Part shown: positions 34,328 to 44,200 of the stretch, in pieces
How the letters are laid out: each line of letters begins with the position of its first letter
Numbering within the stretch: the stretch's first letter is position 1
Source of the DNA: Ichthyophis bannanicus
Lineage: Eukaryota > Chordata > Amphibia > Gymnophiona > Ichthyophiidae
Reading direction: 5' to 3'
Assembly: GCA_033557465.1 (NCBI GenBank)
Contig: CM066036.1
Coordinates: 724,297,828-724,361,827, forward strand
DNA: 64,000 bases
Position numbers and translations under genes: made by a program
The notes under the pieces: model-generated
What the model was told of the DNA's origin: nothing
The model's input: the letters and a program-made list of their open reading frames with translations, nothing else
Database searches by the model: none

Positions 34328-34625
34328 AGTGGAGTGGAGGAGTGGCCTAGTGGTTGGGACAAGGTACTTCAGGCCAGAAGGTCAGGGGTTCAAATCCCAC
34401 TAGAGGACAGCAACTTTGGGCCGGAAGGACTGGGGTTTCTAGTCCCACACGTGCTCCTTGTGGGCTTGGGCAAGCCACTTAACCCTCCATAGCCCATGTT
34501 CCCTGTAAAATAGTTATCTCCAAGTTATAATGCCCTGTTCAATGTAATTTCAGTTTGTTCAATGTAAACTGCACTGATGCAGAATAGCACAGTATATAAG
34601 AGAATGTAAATAAATAAATAAATAA
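34328..34625 (+). mobile_element. tRNA-SINE with duplicated B-box-like module
   Basis: The head GGAGGAGTGGCCTAGTGGTT carries the A box. The first B box GGGGTTCAAATCCCAC lies in 34371-34400. A second related module (GGCCGGAAGGACTGG then TTTCTAGTCCCAC) lies at 34418-34448. The common SINE body follows, then a tail with GTAAACTGCACTGATG and ATAAATAAATAAAT. The tail resembles L2 tails in this window, suggesting L2-driven mobilisation. Confidence 0.85.
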
Positions 34626-34996
34626 AATAAGGTTTGTATGTGTGTGTCTAGTACATGACTTCCCATGCACAACATATAGAAACAGTTCCCTACTGTAGAC
34701 TTGCATGGGGCGGAGTTTCAGCAGAGCATAAGTGCAGCATGCAAAAATGCTTAATGATTACTGTATAAAATGCTATAATTTATGCATGTACTTCCAAAAT
34801 ATAGGTGAGGCCTTTTACACCAGCTCTGCGGCTGGTGTAAACAATCACACCTTAAATTAAGGTGTCTATTTTACCACTTATACTAGTATTTTGGCTGCTT
34901 TATATAAGAACATAAGATATGCCATACTGGGTCAGACCAAGTTCCATCAAGCCCAGTATCCTGTTTCCAACAGTGGCCAATCTAGGTCATACGTAC

Positions 34997-36189
34997 TGTC
35001 ACGGGGCTGCAGGCCTTCGCCTAGGGCCCCGAGGTTGGAGTTGCCTTGCTATCTTCTAGTGGTCAAAAAGAGTCTCAAGTCGAGTGGTTAAGGCAAAACA
35101 AAACAAGGGCTTTATTCCCCTTCCCCCAAGGATATCATGTGCATAACCAAAAACAGGGAAAACAAAACAGTTTCTCTCAAAGAAAAATATCTTCTTTTTC
35201 TTTGCTCTTTTTACAGGGCTTCAGCACAAAGATTCAATATCATCCGCAAGACATAATGTACAATCCATAGGAGCCTTTTCTGGAACCCTGGTGTTACTTT
35301 CCCATTGCATCTCTTCACCTTCAGCATACGTTGTGCTTGGGTTTAAACCTTCACAGCTGTTTTTATGAAAACCCCTCTCTGAAAGTTCAGATAGCATACA
35401 GGGACACAGTTCTGTGCAAGTAGGTTTAAGAGTATCTGTATCTGTAGGGTTGCCTCTCCAGCTCTCCTTTTCTACCCTCCAGTTGTTAAGGATTGTTTTA
35501 TAGCTTCCTGCAGATATTTCTGGTCTGGAGCACTGCCCTGACCCTCTGTTCCGAATGGAGCTTCTAGCTTTCCCTCTCACAGTGCTAGGCTCCCACCTGT
35601 ATAATTGTTGAGTTATTTCCTCTGGCAGTGAGGACTGGGGACTTTCCTGCTCACTCGGTCTAGGCAGCCTCCTAGCCCTAGGTTGTGCCCTCCTTCTCTC
35701 TGGAACACTGGCTTCTCTCCCTGGGCTGTAAACAGGTTCCTCGTAGGTCCTCCAGCTACCAGCAGTCTGAGCACTTCCCCTGCCACGTTCCTCTGAAGCC
35801 TTGCCTCTGCTGCTTCCTGTTCCAGTGACACACCCAGTGCTTCCTCTGTTCAGCAGGCTTCTCCCTCTGTGACCTCTGCCTCTCTGGTTGCTGACCTCTG
35901 CTCTCTCCTTCTGCTTCTCTTCCTCTTCCTCCTCCTTTTCTTTCTCCCTTGCTGGATCTACCAACCAGCTTTTATCTCCCTGTTCGCTGTAAGCTGACTG
36001 TGCTTTCTTGGACAGGTGATCATAATCAATCCCCAAGCTTTCTGCTACGTCATAGCTTGGGTGTGGTAGTTCTGCTCCTCTGTTCCTTTGCTTCTCCTGA
36101 GCTGCACATGCTGGCTGCCTAACAGATTCTAAGGTAAATTTCTCTTTTCTATCTATCTGCATAGGCTCTGTGTGGGCTTCTACGTCACA
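34997..36189 (-). mobile_element. Solo LTR B (ORF-bearing LTR family)
   Basis: On the minus strand it begins TGTGACGTAG and ends CCCCGTGACA, flanked by exact 4-bp repeats GTAC (34993-34996 and 36190-36193). The empty site can be read in the related CR1 at 57490, which has one GTAC, so the insertion is confirmed. An AATAAAG poly(A)-like signal is near 35112 on the minus strand. It carries the ORF below and no internal region. Length 1193 bp. Confidence 0.85.
35221..36162 (-). CDS. Hypothetical protein encoded in solo LTR B
   Basis: A 313-codon open frame starts 28 bases inside the LTR and fills most of it. No known domain is recognised. The sequence is hydrophilic and low in complexity: an acidic/basic run (EKEKEEEEEEKQKE, about residues 75-88), Arg/Gly/Ser-rich middle (RGRGHRGRS), and a C-terminal part with CTELCPC and APMDCTLC. 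Copy C has a matching start (M-Q/E-I-D/E) and a C-terminal PMDC. It probably is an accessory or C-terminally overlapping ORF of the parent LTR element, as some retroviral LTRs carry ORFs in U3, or gag-like filler. No signal peptide or membrane segment is seen. Confidence 0.55.
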   Translation of the reverse strand: MQIDRKEKFTLESVRQPACAAQEKQRNRGAELPHPSYDVAESLGIDYDHLSKKAQSAYSEQGDKSWLVDPAREKEKEEEEEEKQKERAEVSNQRGRGHRGRSLLNRGSTGCVTGTGSSRGKASEERGRGSAQTAGSWRTYEEPVYSPGREASVPERRRAQPRARRLPRPSEQESPQSSLPEEITQQLYRWEPSTVRGKARSSIRNRGSGQCSRPEISAGSYKTILNNWRVEKESWRGNPTDTDTLKPTCTELCPCMLSELSERGFHKNSCEGLNPSTTYAEGEEMQWESNTRVPEKAPMDCTLCLADDIESLC

Positions 36190-36197
36190 GTACCTAG

Positions 36198-36814
36198 ATT
36201 GCTTTAAACTAGGTGCACTGTTATAACATTACTTTCATAAGGATGAGAATGTCCTATAAAACATAGATGTCATTGAAAAACTCTATTTTAGGTAGTGGTG
36301 GTCTGCCTATGTTTAGATTCCTACAGATGCGTTTTTCTCTTAACGTAGCATATTTCCTTCTAAAATAACAATCAGCTAGAAACATATAAAATGATTGTAC
36401 CACAGTGTGGACTATAAAAAATGAAAAGAACATAATTAATTGATATACAAGGAAACAGCATGTTTGTACAAGTGCGGTAAATTTCAAGATAATCATCTTA
36501 GTCTAATTTATGTTCTAAGTATTTCCAAGATGCAAATGATTGCAGACACAGCTGGATCTCAGTTTTTGACTTTAAAGCAATATTTTGTGAGCCTCATCGA
36601 TGAAAATAATAGTATGATACGCATATATTAAATAATAAGAATACAAAAAGGAAACAGAGTACTAAAATAGAGCTGCACAGTGGTTTATAAATCATTCTGA
36701 GGATAGAAAGGATGCTTAGGTGAAATGTAGTTTGAACAGGTCAACAAATCAAACTATTTGATATTCAAAGCAGGGACAGACACTGTTCAGGAGGCCATAC
36801 AGAGGCAAGCAAGA
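36198..36814. other. Unassigned AT-rich sequence
   Basis: No repeat or coding motif recognised. Confidence 0.4.
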
Positions 36815-37038
36815 TAAAGATTATTATTAACCTCATGCCTTTCCAGTGGCAGTTCAAGACAAGTTACAGTCAGGTACAGTAGTTATTTCCATGTTGGGCT
36901 TACAATCTAAGTTTGTACCTGGGGCAATGGAGAGTTAAGTGGCTTGTCCAAGGCCAAAGGAGAATCAGTAGAATTTGAACCCTGGTCTTTTTAGTTCCAG
37001 ACTGCTGCTCTAACCACTAGGCTACTCCTCCACCTTAT
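36815..37038 (-). mobile_element. tRNA-derived SINE, antisense
   Basis: The reverse B box AATTTGAACCCTGG lies at 36973 and the reverse A-box/head CTCTAACCACTAGGCTACTCCTCC at 37010-37033. The common body AGTTAAGTGGCTTGTCCAAGG is present. Single-B-box form. Confidence 0.8.
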
Positions 37039-39146
37039 TATAAGAATAAAATAAGCTCATAATAAGTTGAAAAGAGCCTTCTGTGTCTAGTAACAGTACT
37101 TGGGCTGATTTGAATATTTCTTGCTGGAGCACCATGCTGTTTTGGTTCTATGTTGTGAATTTGTTTTGTTTTTTAAATTCTTTATTTTGCATTTTGTACA
37201 CAACAACCAAACAACACACAAATACACTTTGTAATATCATATTCATGTTCAACAATAACATGTTCTAACCATATCTGACTGTACACAGGTATTCCCCACA
37301 TTCCTACAATTACCTAATATCCCTTGTGACGAGTGCCATCTCACCAAGGCCCGAGCAATTCAATCTCAGTCATTTTAGTTGCAAGTCGAGGGCATCCCAT
37401 TTTTTTAAAGTGGATTTAAAGGCAGGATTTTGACACACATATGTTCTTTCACAGATATGATGAAAACAGACTAGGTTCCACCAGTACTCCATAGTCAAAT
37501 TTTTAAAGTTCTTCCAGTGGCACAATATAGCTTTCAGTGCCAGACTTAGTAGCAGGTCTAAAACAGCATAGTTACGCTTCTTTAACTCTGGAATACCTGC
37601 TAAAGATTTATAGACTACAATACGATATGTTAGAGGTGTGCTTATTTCCAGCATTTGTGTAGTTCGGGACCAGACTTGCTGCCAGTACCTTTGAAGCGCA
37701 GAACAGTAGTACAGCATATGGGCCAGTGTACCAGCTTCACTCCCACACGACCAACATGCTGTCTCCTTGCTTGTGGTCCATTTAGCTATACGAGTAGGCG
37801 TCAAATAAGCACGATGGGCTAGAAAATACAGCGTCTGAGTAAGTGAAGCCGCTCTGGTTATTCTTATCTGTGTTTGCCAAAGCACGTCCCACATTTCAGG
37901 TTCTGCTAATTCTCCAGCTTCGGACTCCCAAAGTGACTGCAGTCTTGTACATCGCTTTTTTTCTCCATCTCTGATAATAGCGACAAATTTAGAGAGGAGT
38001 TTCACCCCTACCTTGAATTCCTGGATTATCTGATGAAAGGGGCGTTCTGTACCGATCATAGCAGCCACTACCCCCGCCTTGCTTAAGCAATGCCTTAGCT
38101 GATACCATTGATACATGCAACGCTGGGGCAGCCCAAATTCTTGCTGTAATGCCTGGAAGGACTTGAAGACTTTATTGTGCACCAACTGTCCTAAGTTGTA
38201 TATTCCCCTCGTCATCCAGGGAATCCATACAAAACTGCATCCATCAATCCGGAATCTCGCATTGTGCCATAACAGAGTACTGTCCGAATACTCCTGATTT
38301 TCCTGCACACAGGTCTCAAACAGTTGGTATGCCAATTGAGTATCTTGCATAATTTCGTTGCCAGAACTGGATGTAGTATATTCTGCTCCTAATCGCATCC
38401 ATAAAGGTATAGCTTTACTCAGTGTTGCCTCAACCCGAAGCCAAACTGGGTCATCGATCTCTATAGTTATCTCACTCCACGAGGCTCCCTGTTTCAACAA
38501 GGCAGCCATATGGTACCAATAAAAATCAGGGAATTGTACACCACCATGTTTCTTAGAAGACTTGAGCTTCCATGCCGCAATCCTTGGCGTTTTGTTACGC
38601 CATAAGAAAGCTATCAAAAGTTTCTCCAGTTTTTTATAAAATTTCCGCTCAAACAACATCGGAACCATGGTGAGTATGTAATTGATTTTAGGCACTATAA
38701 CCATTTTAATGGTTTCAAGCCTACCCCACCATGTCAGATTTAACGGGGACCACTTGCCTACATAGTCTCGAACAATATTTTCACATTGCGCCATACAGTG
38801 TTGTATCGTACACTGCATTGTGACTCCATATGTTACACCGAGGTATTTAAAGGACGTGGCTTCAATTTGAAATGGGTAGGCCTGCAGGAGCGATGGCGTT
38901 ATTTGACCATTTAAAGGTATTATTGTCGTTTTAGACAAGTTCAGTTTGTAGTTTGATATGCCGGAATAATCTGAAATGACTTCCAGTGTGACCTGCAGCG
39001 ATTCCGGGTTTAAGAACAAGAAGAGGTCGTCGGCGAGGGGCGGAGCCTGATGTCCAGCGGGATGGTCGCATAACGCTGAGGCTCCCGAGAGGCCTACTCA
39101 GAATCCTGAATTAACACCGTACATACTTGGAACTTCTACTCTGATC

Positions 39147-40016
39147 TTGCCGGGGCACATTGGTGAGATGGCGGGGACCAAACCCACGCGCCTGGAATTT
39201 GGATCTCCAGCGGCTTCTCACGGCAAACGTTCCAAAACTGAACCTCCGTCCCCGCAGAAGGGGCTGGCCTTGTGCGAGGGCCCCGAAATGCAGCAGGAAA
39301 TCCTCGCAGAGATTAGAGGGGTCAAAAACCTCGTGCAGTCAAACGGTGAAGCACTCCGAGCGCTGCGGGAAGATTTTGGTGTGCTGCAAAGCAAGCTAGA
39401 AGGGCTTTCTTTGCGTCAGGACAAAATGGAGAGCATATTGGACTCCCATGCGGCCCGGTTGTCCAAACTCGACAAAGTTGAACGTCAGGTGCGGGCCTTG
39501 CAGAAAGAGGTGGAAGATGGCAATAATAGAGCGCGCCGCAACAACATACGACTCGTGGGCATACCGGAGGGAGCGGAATCGGGAGACATGAAAGAGTTTT
39601 TATGCAAAATCCTCCCTTCCCTGCTCCAAATCACCTTTACCAAAGATTTGGAGATCGATCGCGCTCATCGTGTACCCACAAGCATAACGCTCAACAGGAA
39701 GACCCCGCGGCCTATCATTTTTCGACTTTTGAGATATCAACACGTGGAGCAAATTCTAAGTGCCTCTCGGGCAAAGGGCCATATGGAGTTTGAGAGCCAC
39801 AAGATCTCCTTCTATCCCGACTTGGCTAAACCCACGGTCGACCGCCGAAAGCGCTTTCTGGAATTCCGGCCGAGGCTTCAACAACTACAAGCACGCTATG
39901 GCCTGATGTACCCGGCCAAGCTCCGAGTCACGCTTCACAATCAGACAAGAACATTTGAGGACCCTGATCTACTAGCGGAGTTTTTGGATTCCAAAGAAGC
40001 CGACTTGATGCGCTGA
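39147..40016 (+). CDS. L1 ORF1p of the nested element
   Basis: Intact 289-codon ORF1; MAGTKPTRLEF (39168) is the likelier start because it matches MAALKPARFDF of the host ORF1. A coiled coil spans about residues 55-130 (LREDFGVLQSKLEGLS, VRALQKEVEDGNN). The RRM starts RARRNNIRLVGIPEG. EIDRAHRVPT, RPIIFRLLRY and the C-terminal domain (KISFYPDLAKPTVDRRKR, LQARYGLMYPAKLRV) follow. Its intactness matters because ORF1p shows a preference for its own RNA in known L1s, and the element lacks its own RT. Confidence 0.9.
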   Translation: MPGHIGEMAGTKPTRLEFGSPAASHGKRSKTEPPSPQKGLALCEGPEMQQEILAEIRGVKNLVQSNGEALRALREDFGVLQSKLEGLSLRQDKMESILDSHAARLSKLDKVERQVRALQKEVEDGNNRARRNNIRLVGIPEGAESGDMKEFLCKILPSLLQITFTKDLEIDRAHRVPTSITLNRKTPRPIIFRLLRYQHVEQILSASRAKGHMEFESHKISFYPDLAKPTVDRRKRFLEFRPRLQQLQARYGLMYPAKLRVTLHNQTRTFEDPDLLAEFLDSKEADLMR

Positions 40017-40432
40017 CTTCCAGAATATTCCTGCAAGTATTCTCATCTCCGCTGTTCCTTCCATATTGGATCTGCCGCAGCCCAGCAAAGAGTCTGGCGA
40101 GGGCAGTTTGTTGCCTTACTTTTGATGATATCTGTGACCCGACTCCATCTACCCACAGTAGCCTCGATGAGTATCAGAGACAGTGTTAATTATGGACTCT
40201 GGTGTTTCTTTTCTTTTTTTTATGTCTTTCTATCTCCTCTCTAGGGCCTCCTCCCGCAGACATATGGTCGCCATATTCTTTGGGGGTTTTGCTTCTTCTC
40301 TAAGATGCTTTGGTACATACTTTTCAATATGGGGTGTATTAGCCAGAATACTCGGTGATTATGTCATTGTTGTACAGCTTCTGAGTATGTTGTATGTTTT
40401 CAAGCGCCCTTACCTAAAATGTCTATTACCGA

Positions 40433-41476
40433 ATGATGGCACCATGTAAGATTTTCTCATTGAACGTAAAAGGAATCAATAATCCGATAAAACGGAAGAA
40501 AATCCTAAGCTACCTAAGTCAGGAAGCTGCGGATCTGATTTTTCTCCAAGAAACGCATTTAAATTCGAAGGAAACTCTTAAACTCAATATTAAACCTTAC
40601 ATGGTGGCCGCTTATTCCCCAGCCGTTTCTAAGAAATGTGGGGTTGCCATACTGGTTAGGAAATCTTTGCATGCTACTATTATTTCGACTAGCTCAGATA
40701 CAGAAGGTAGATGGTCTAGAGTTCACCTCAAGATAGGTAGCCTTGAAGTTACATGTATATGCCTTTACGCTCCTAATGTCGATGACCCTGCCTTTTTTGC
40801 TACCATTGCTCAGGTTGCGCAGGCCTCTGCTAATACTTCATTGATAATTGGGGGGGATTTCAATCTAGTCCTTGATCCCCTGATTGACAAACAGCCGCCT
40901 AGGACAAGTGGTCCCCCCAAGAGTCATACCACGCTTACCTCCCTGATCAAAGATCTTGCTTTAGTTGATCTATGGAGGTTACTACACCCCAATGAGCTTG
41001 ACTTCACCTTCTTCTCTTCCCCTCATAAATCCCACTCTCGCATAGACTTCTTTCTAATATCCAAACTGTTAGTTCCTCAGGTGGACACTGCAAAGATTCA
41101 CTCCCAACATATTTCAGATCATGCTGCCATTTCCTTTCAATTACACACTACTGCACCCCAGGGGAATTCGGGGGCCTGGTTCTTTGATAGAGCCCTGTTA
41201 CTCCGCTCTGTGGCGGAGGTCCCCTCTCTTCCTAAGAAGGGTCGCTTTCTCCTTGATTTCATGCTGGGTATAGCCATATGCTTAATCACGAGGAATTGGA
41301 AGGATAGCTCTCGACTTACTGTCAATGAATGGTGGAACCTCGTCTGCTTATATAGTAAATATGAGCAGATACCTCGGAGAGCTATTCCCCATGCCCAAAC
41401 TCACTCTCGCTTGTCTAAATGGCAGATGCTTAATGATTATGTACAATCTGCTCATTGTTCCAACATGCCTGTATAA
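40433..41476 (+). CDS. L1 endonuclease fused in frame to ORF2 C-terminus
   Basis: A 347-codon frame. Residues about 1-245 are a complete AP-type endonuclease with its conserved blocks: LNVKGINNP, QETHL (Glu), LYAPN, GGDFNLV (Asp, Asn), SRIDFFLIS and SDHAA (catalytic Asp/His). At about residue 255 (41195-41210) the sequence jumps from the post-endonuclease WFFDR segment to the extreme ORF2 C-terminus: VPSLPKKG...NEWWNLVC, which aligns with IPELKKRN...MEYWWNLVC in the host L1. RT is entirely absent, yet the frame is kept. It may be a DNA deletion or a reverse-transcribed spliced mRNA. Whether the protein is made or nicks DNA is unknown. Confidence 0.85.
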   Translation: MMAPCKIFSLNVKGINNPIKRKKILSYLSQEAADLIFLQETHLNSKETLKLNIKPYMVAAYSPAVSKKCGVAILVRKSLHATIISTSSDTEGRWSRVHLKIGSLEVTCICLYAPNVDDPAFFATIAQVAQASANTSLIIGGDFNLVLDPLIDKQPPRTSGPPKSHTTLTSLIKDLALVDLWRLLHPNELDFTFFSSPHKSHSRIDFFLISKLLVPQVDTAKIHSQHISDHAAISFQLHTTAPQGNSGAWFFDRALLLRSVAEVPSLPKKGRFLLDFMLGIAICLITRNWKDSSRLTVNEWWNLVCLYSKYEQIPRRAIPHAQTHSRLSKWQMLNDYVQSAHCSNMPV

Positions 41477-44200
41477 TGTGCACTCATCATGTTTCAGATC
41501 ACCGTTAGGTTTTGTAACACAATAATGTAAGTACACGCCCGCTTCGGGAATGATTAGTTTTCTAGAGAAGAAGCAGGGGGGAGGGGGGTGGCAGGGGTTT
41601 ACTTTGGTGTATGTATTACACTTTATGTATCTGTCTTTTAGCTGTATGTCTTCCTTTTCCTTTGTTGTTATAAAACGAAAATAAAGAATTTAAAAAAAAA
41701 AAGAAGAGGTCGTCGGCATATGCTGACAACTTAATCTGATAACCCGCTATTCGTATGCCTTCTATGTCCTCTCGCTGCGGTATCTTTGTAATCAATGGTT
41801 CAAGCGCCAAGTTAAACAACAAGGGCGATAAAGGACATCCTTGTCTCATACCTCTCGTTAGCTCAAATTCAGAAGAGAGTCCTCCATTCGCAGCCACCCG
41901 TGCTGTTGGCCTTAAATACAACATTTTGACACTAGCAAGAAAATCACTTGGTATGCCATACCATTGCATTACCCTGAATAGGTAAGGGAGCTCTACTCTG
42001 TCGAATGCCTTTTCGGCATCTAATGCAAGACCTACTATCGGCCCTGTCTGATGTTGCACATGAAGGAGCAGATGCGCTAGCAAGCGACCATTATCTGTTG
42101 TTGACCTTCCAGGCATGAATCCACATTGATCAGACCTGACTAGTGTCGCCATAACCTTTCTAAGTCGATTAGTCATGACCTTAGCATATATTTTGTAATC
42201 TGCATTGAGCAGTGAAATTGGTCGGTAATTTCCCACAAGCTGATCATCTCTCCCCGGCTTGGGGTGAATAACAATTGTGGCAGCCGCTAACGACCCAACT
42301 CTAGGGCATTCTTTCTTGAGTTCAGTAAAGTACAGATATAGCTCAGGTACCATGTCTTGTGAAAAGGCCGTGTAAAATTCCACTGGCAAACCGTCTGGTC
42401 CGCTGGCGTTACCTTTGGCTAGTTGCTGCATTGCTAACTTGATTTCCTTACAAGTGATGTCTTCCGATAACTCACGTTGCTGAGTTCCCGTAAGTTTAGG
42501 ACCTTCAATATCCGCTAAAAAACTGGTAAACGCTTCTTCGCTAAAGCTTCCCTCGGATCGATAAAGTTGGGAGTAAAATTTTTCACATTGTTGTAGTATG
42601 TCTTCATCTCCCACATGCAGTTTTCCATTGGCGTCCTTTAGTCCGGTGATACGAGCCCGTACTTTTTTTGCAAGTAATGAACGAGCCAGCAGTGCACTGG
42701 CCCGGTTACTCTCATGGTAATACACTCCTTGTTGAGTTCTTATCTGTTTGATTGCTTCTTCATTAAGGATAGAGTTGTATTGATATTGCAGCTTTCGTAG
42801 TCTAAGCAGTATAAGCGGGTCAGAACGCTTGGCTAGAATCCGTTCACCCACTTGTATCTCACTCTCTAAGTCTACTATCCGTTTTGCTGTCGCTTTCTTC
42901 TCTCGGATATTGTATGCTGTTAGCCCCGTATGGTTGCTTTAAAGGCTTCCCACCAAGCCCATGTTGGAGTTTCGTGTATCTGATTGTGACTAAAATATTC
43001 CACAATATCTTGACGCACAGATTCCACAAACTCACTCTTTTTTAACCATGACCGATCAAAATACCATCTCGGTTGAGAGCTCTTGTTCTGCCTAAGTTAC
43101 CAGTATTGCTGCATGATCAGGAACAGTTTTGGTTAGTATCTCTGTGGCAGCGATTATGGGTACTAATGTCTTGGAGACAAGAAAAAAATCTATACGCGTC
43201 TGTGTGTTATGGGGCATGGAGTAGAAAGTATACGCTCTTTCATCTGGGTGCAAAAGTCTCCACGGATCAACCAGACCTAGTACTTCCATCATGCTCCGCA
43301 TAGTTCCATAAGAACGCGGTTTATGCTGCTGTTTGTAAGGTTTATGATCCAGCAGAGGGTCTTGCATTAGGTTAAAGTCGCCTCCTAAGACGATATTTGT
43401 GGCCCCTGCCTGCAACAATTCCTGTGCAACCGCTTCAAAAAAATGGGGATCATCTTGTGTAGGGCCATAGACGGCCATGAAGGTGTACATTACTTCAGCT
43501 ATTCGGACTTTCGCTCTAGCCCATCTCCCACCCGGGTCTATAGCTGTTTCCTCAACCACAGGCAGTAACGCTTTTCTCACCAACAGTACAACACCTCCCT
43601 TCTTTTTAAGAGCGGGAGCTGCCAATATGTTTTGATATCCCACTCCACTCACTTTGTAGGATTCGGGCAGTGACAAGTGGGATTCTTGTAGATATACTAC
43701 ATCCGCTCGCTGTTGCTTACAATAGTTCAGAATTTTTTTATGTTTAATCGGGTTGTTAATACCTTGTACATTAAGGGATACCACTCGAAAGCTCCCACTA
43801 GCCATAGCAGGAGCCGCTCGCCTCTATGGTGATGGCACTCATCACTCGCTCAACTTGGAACATTAAATGCAATACAGTTTTAAACACAACATTCCTTACT
43901 ATCACATAGTTAGAAGAAAACTCCATAATTTGTACGGTGAAGCCCAACCCGCCCCTCTTGCAATCATACTGCCCTGGATCCCCCTCCACCCCACCCTACG
44001 ACTAGCTAACATCTCTTAAACTACCCTCACTCCATCCATCTATCTCTTAAACATAACAATATACTTATACTTATTGTGTCAACTTCCCCATGTCCATTCT
44101 GTAGTTGTGGCTCAAATGGCAATGCCACGTACTGTGTGATTTGGCCTCAGCGCCTCCCTCAGTACATTAATTGCAGCCATCAGACGTTCAATTTTACAGC

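Larger units (their letters stand above)
34905..36197 (-). mobile_element. CR1 3'-end fragment split by solo LTR B
   Basis: 34905-34996 is the CR1 3' terminal segment (ATAAGAACATAAGATATGCC...CAGTGGCCAATC). It continues only as GTACCTAG at 36190-36197, matching the uninterrupted CR1 at 57490. The LTR sits precisely between the two GTAC copies. Confidence 0.85.
39035..41700 (+). mobile_element. Internally deleted L1, sense, nested in the antisense L1
   Basis: Perfect 17-bp TSD AAGAAGAGGTCGTCGGC (39018-39034 and 41701-41717), poly(A) at 41691-41700, and a full-length-type 5' end starting GAGGGGCGGAGCC. About 2.67 kb long versus about 5.3 kb for its host; the missing part is the RT and most of the C-terminal region. 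Both remaining ORFs are open. The 3' UTR ends AAAATAAAGAATTTAAAA, as in the host element. Perfect TSD and open frames suggest a young insertion, presumably mobilised by an active L1 in trans. Confidence 0.9.
37370..43805 (-). pseudogene. L1 ORF2p (endonuclease, RT, C-terminal domain), disrupted
   Basis: The endonuclease (43805-43092) is open, with VSLNVQGINNP, QESHL, GGDFNLMQDP, SRIDFFL-like TRIDFFLVS and PDHAAI. A frameshift near 43092 and another near 42925 (RG before LTAYNIREKK) break the linker. RT follows from 42851: NASGPDGLPVEFY, YRPISLLNADYKI, ALDAEKAFDRVE, MRQGCPLSPLLFNLALEPL and SAYADDLF. The nested L1 enters directly after ADDLF. The remaining 549 codons (39019-37370) resume LNPESL, pass WKLKSSKKHGG, and include a C-terminal Cys motif (ACWSCGSEAGTLAHMLYYC). 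It cannot yield a full protein. Confidence 0.9.

Noticed and set aside
34328..34500. Open frame across SINEs (EWPSG...LEDSN) as a conserved protein
   Set aside because: It recurs at 32572-32880 and 45657-45989 only because these are copies of the same SINE; it is a repeat translated by chance.
40183..40449. 88-codon frame between ORF1 and the endonuclease of the nested L1
   Set aside because: It lies in the inter-ORF spacer, has no motif and no counterpart in the host L1.
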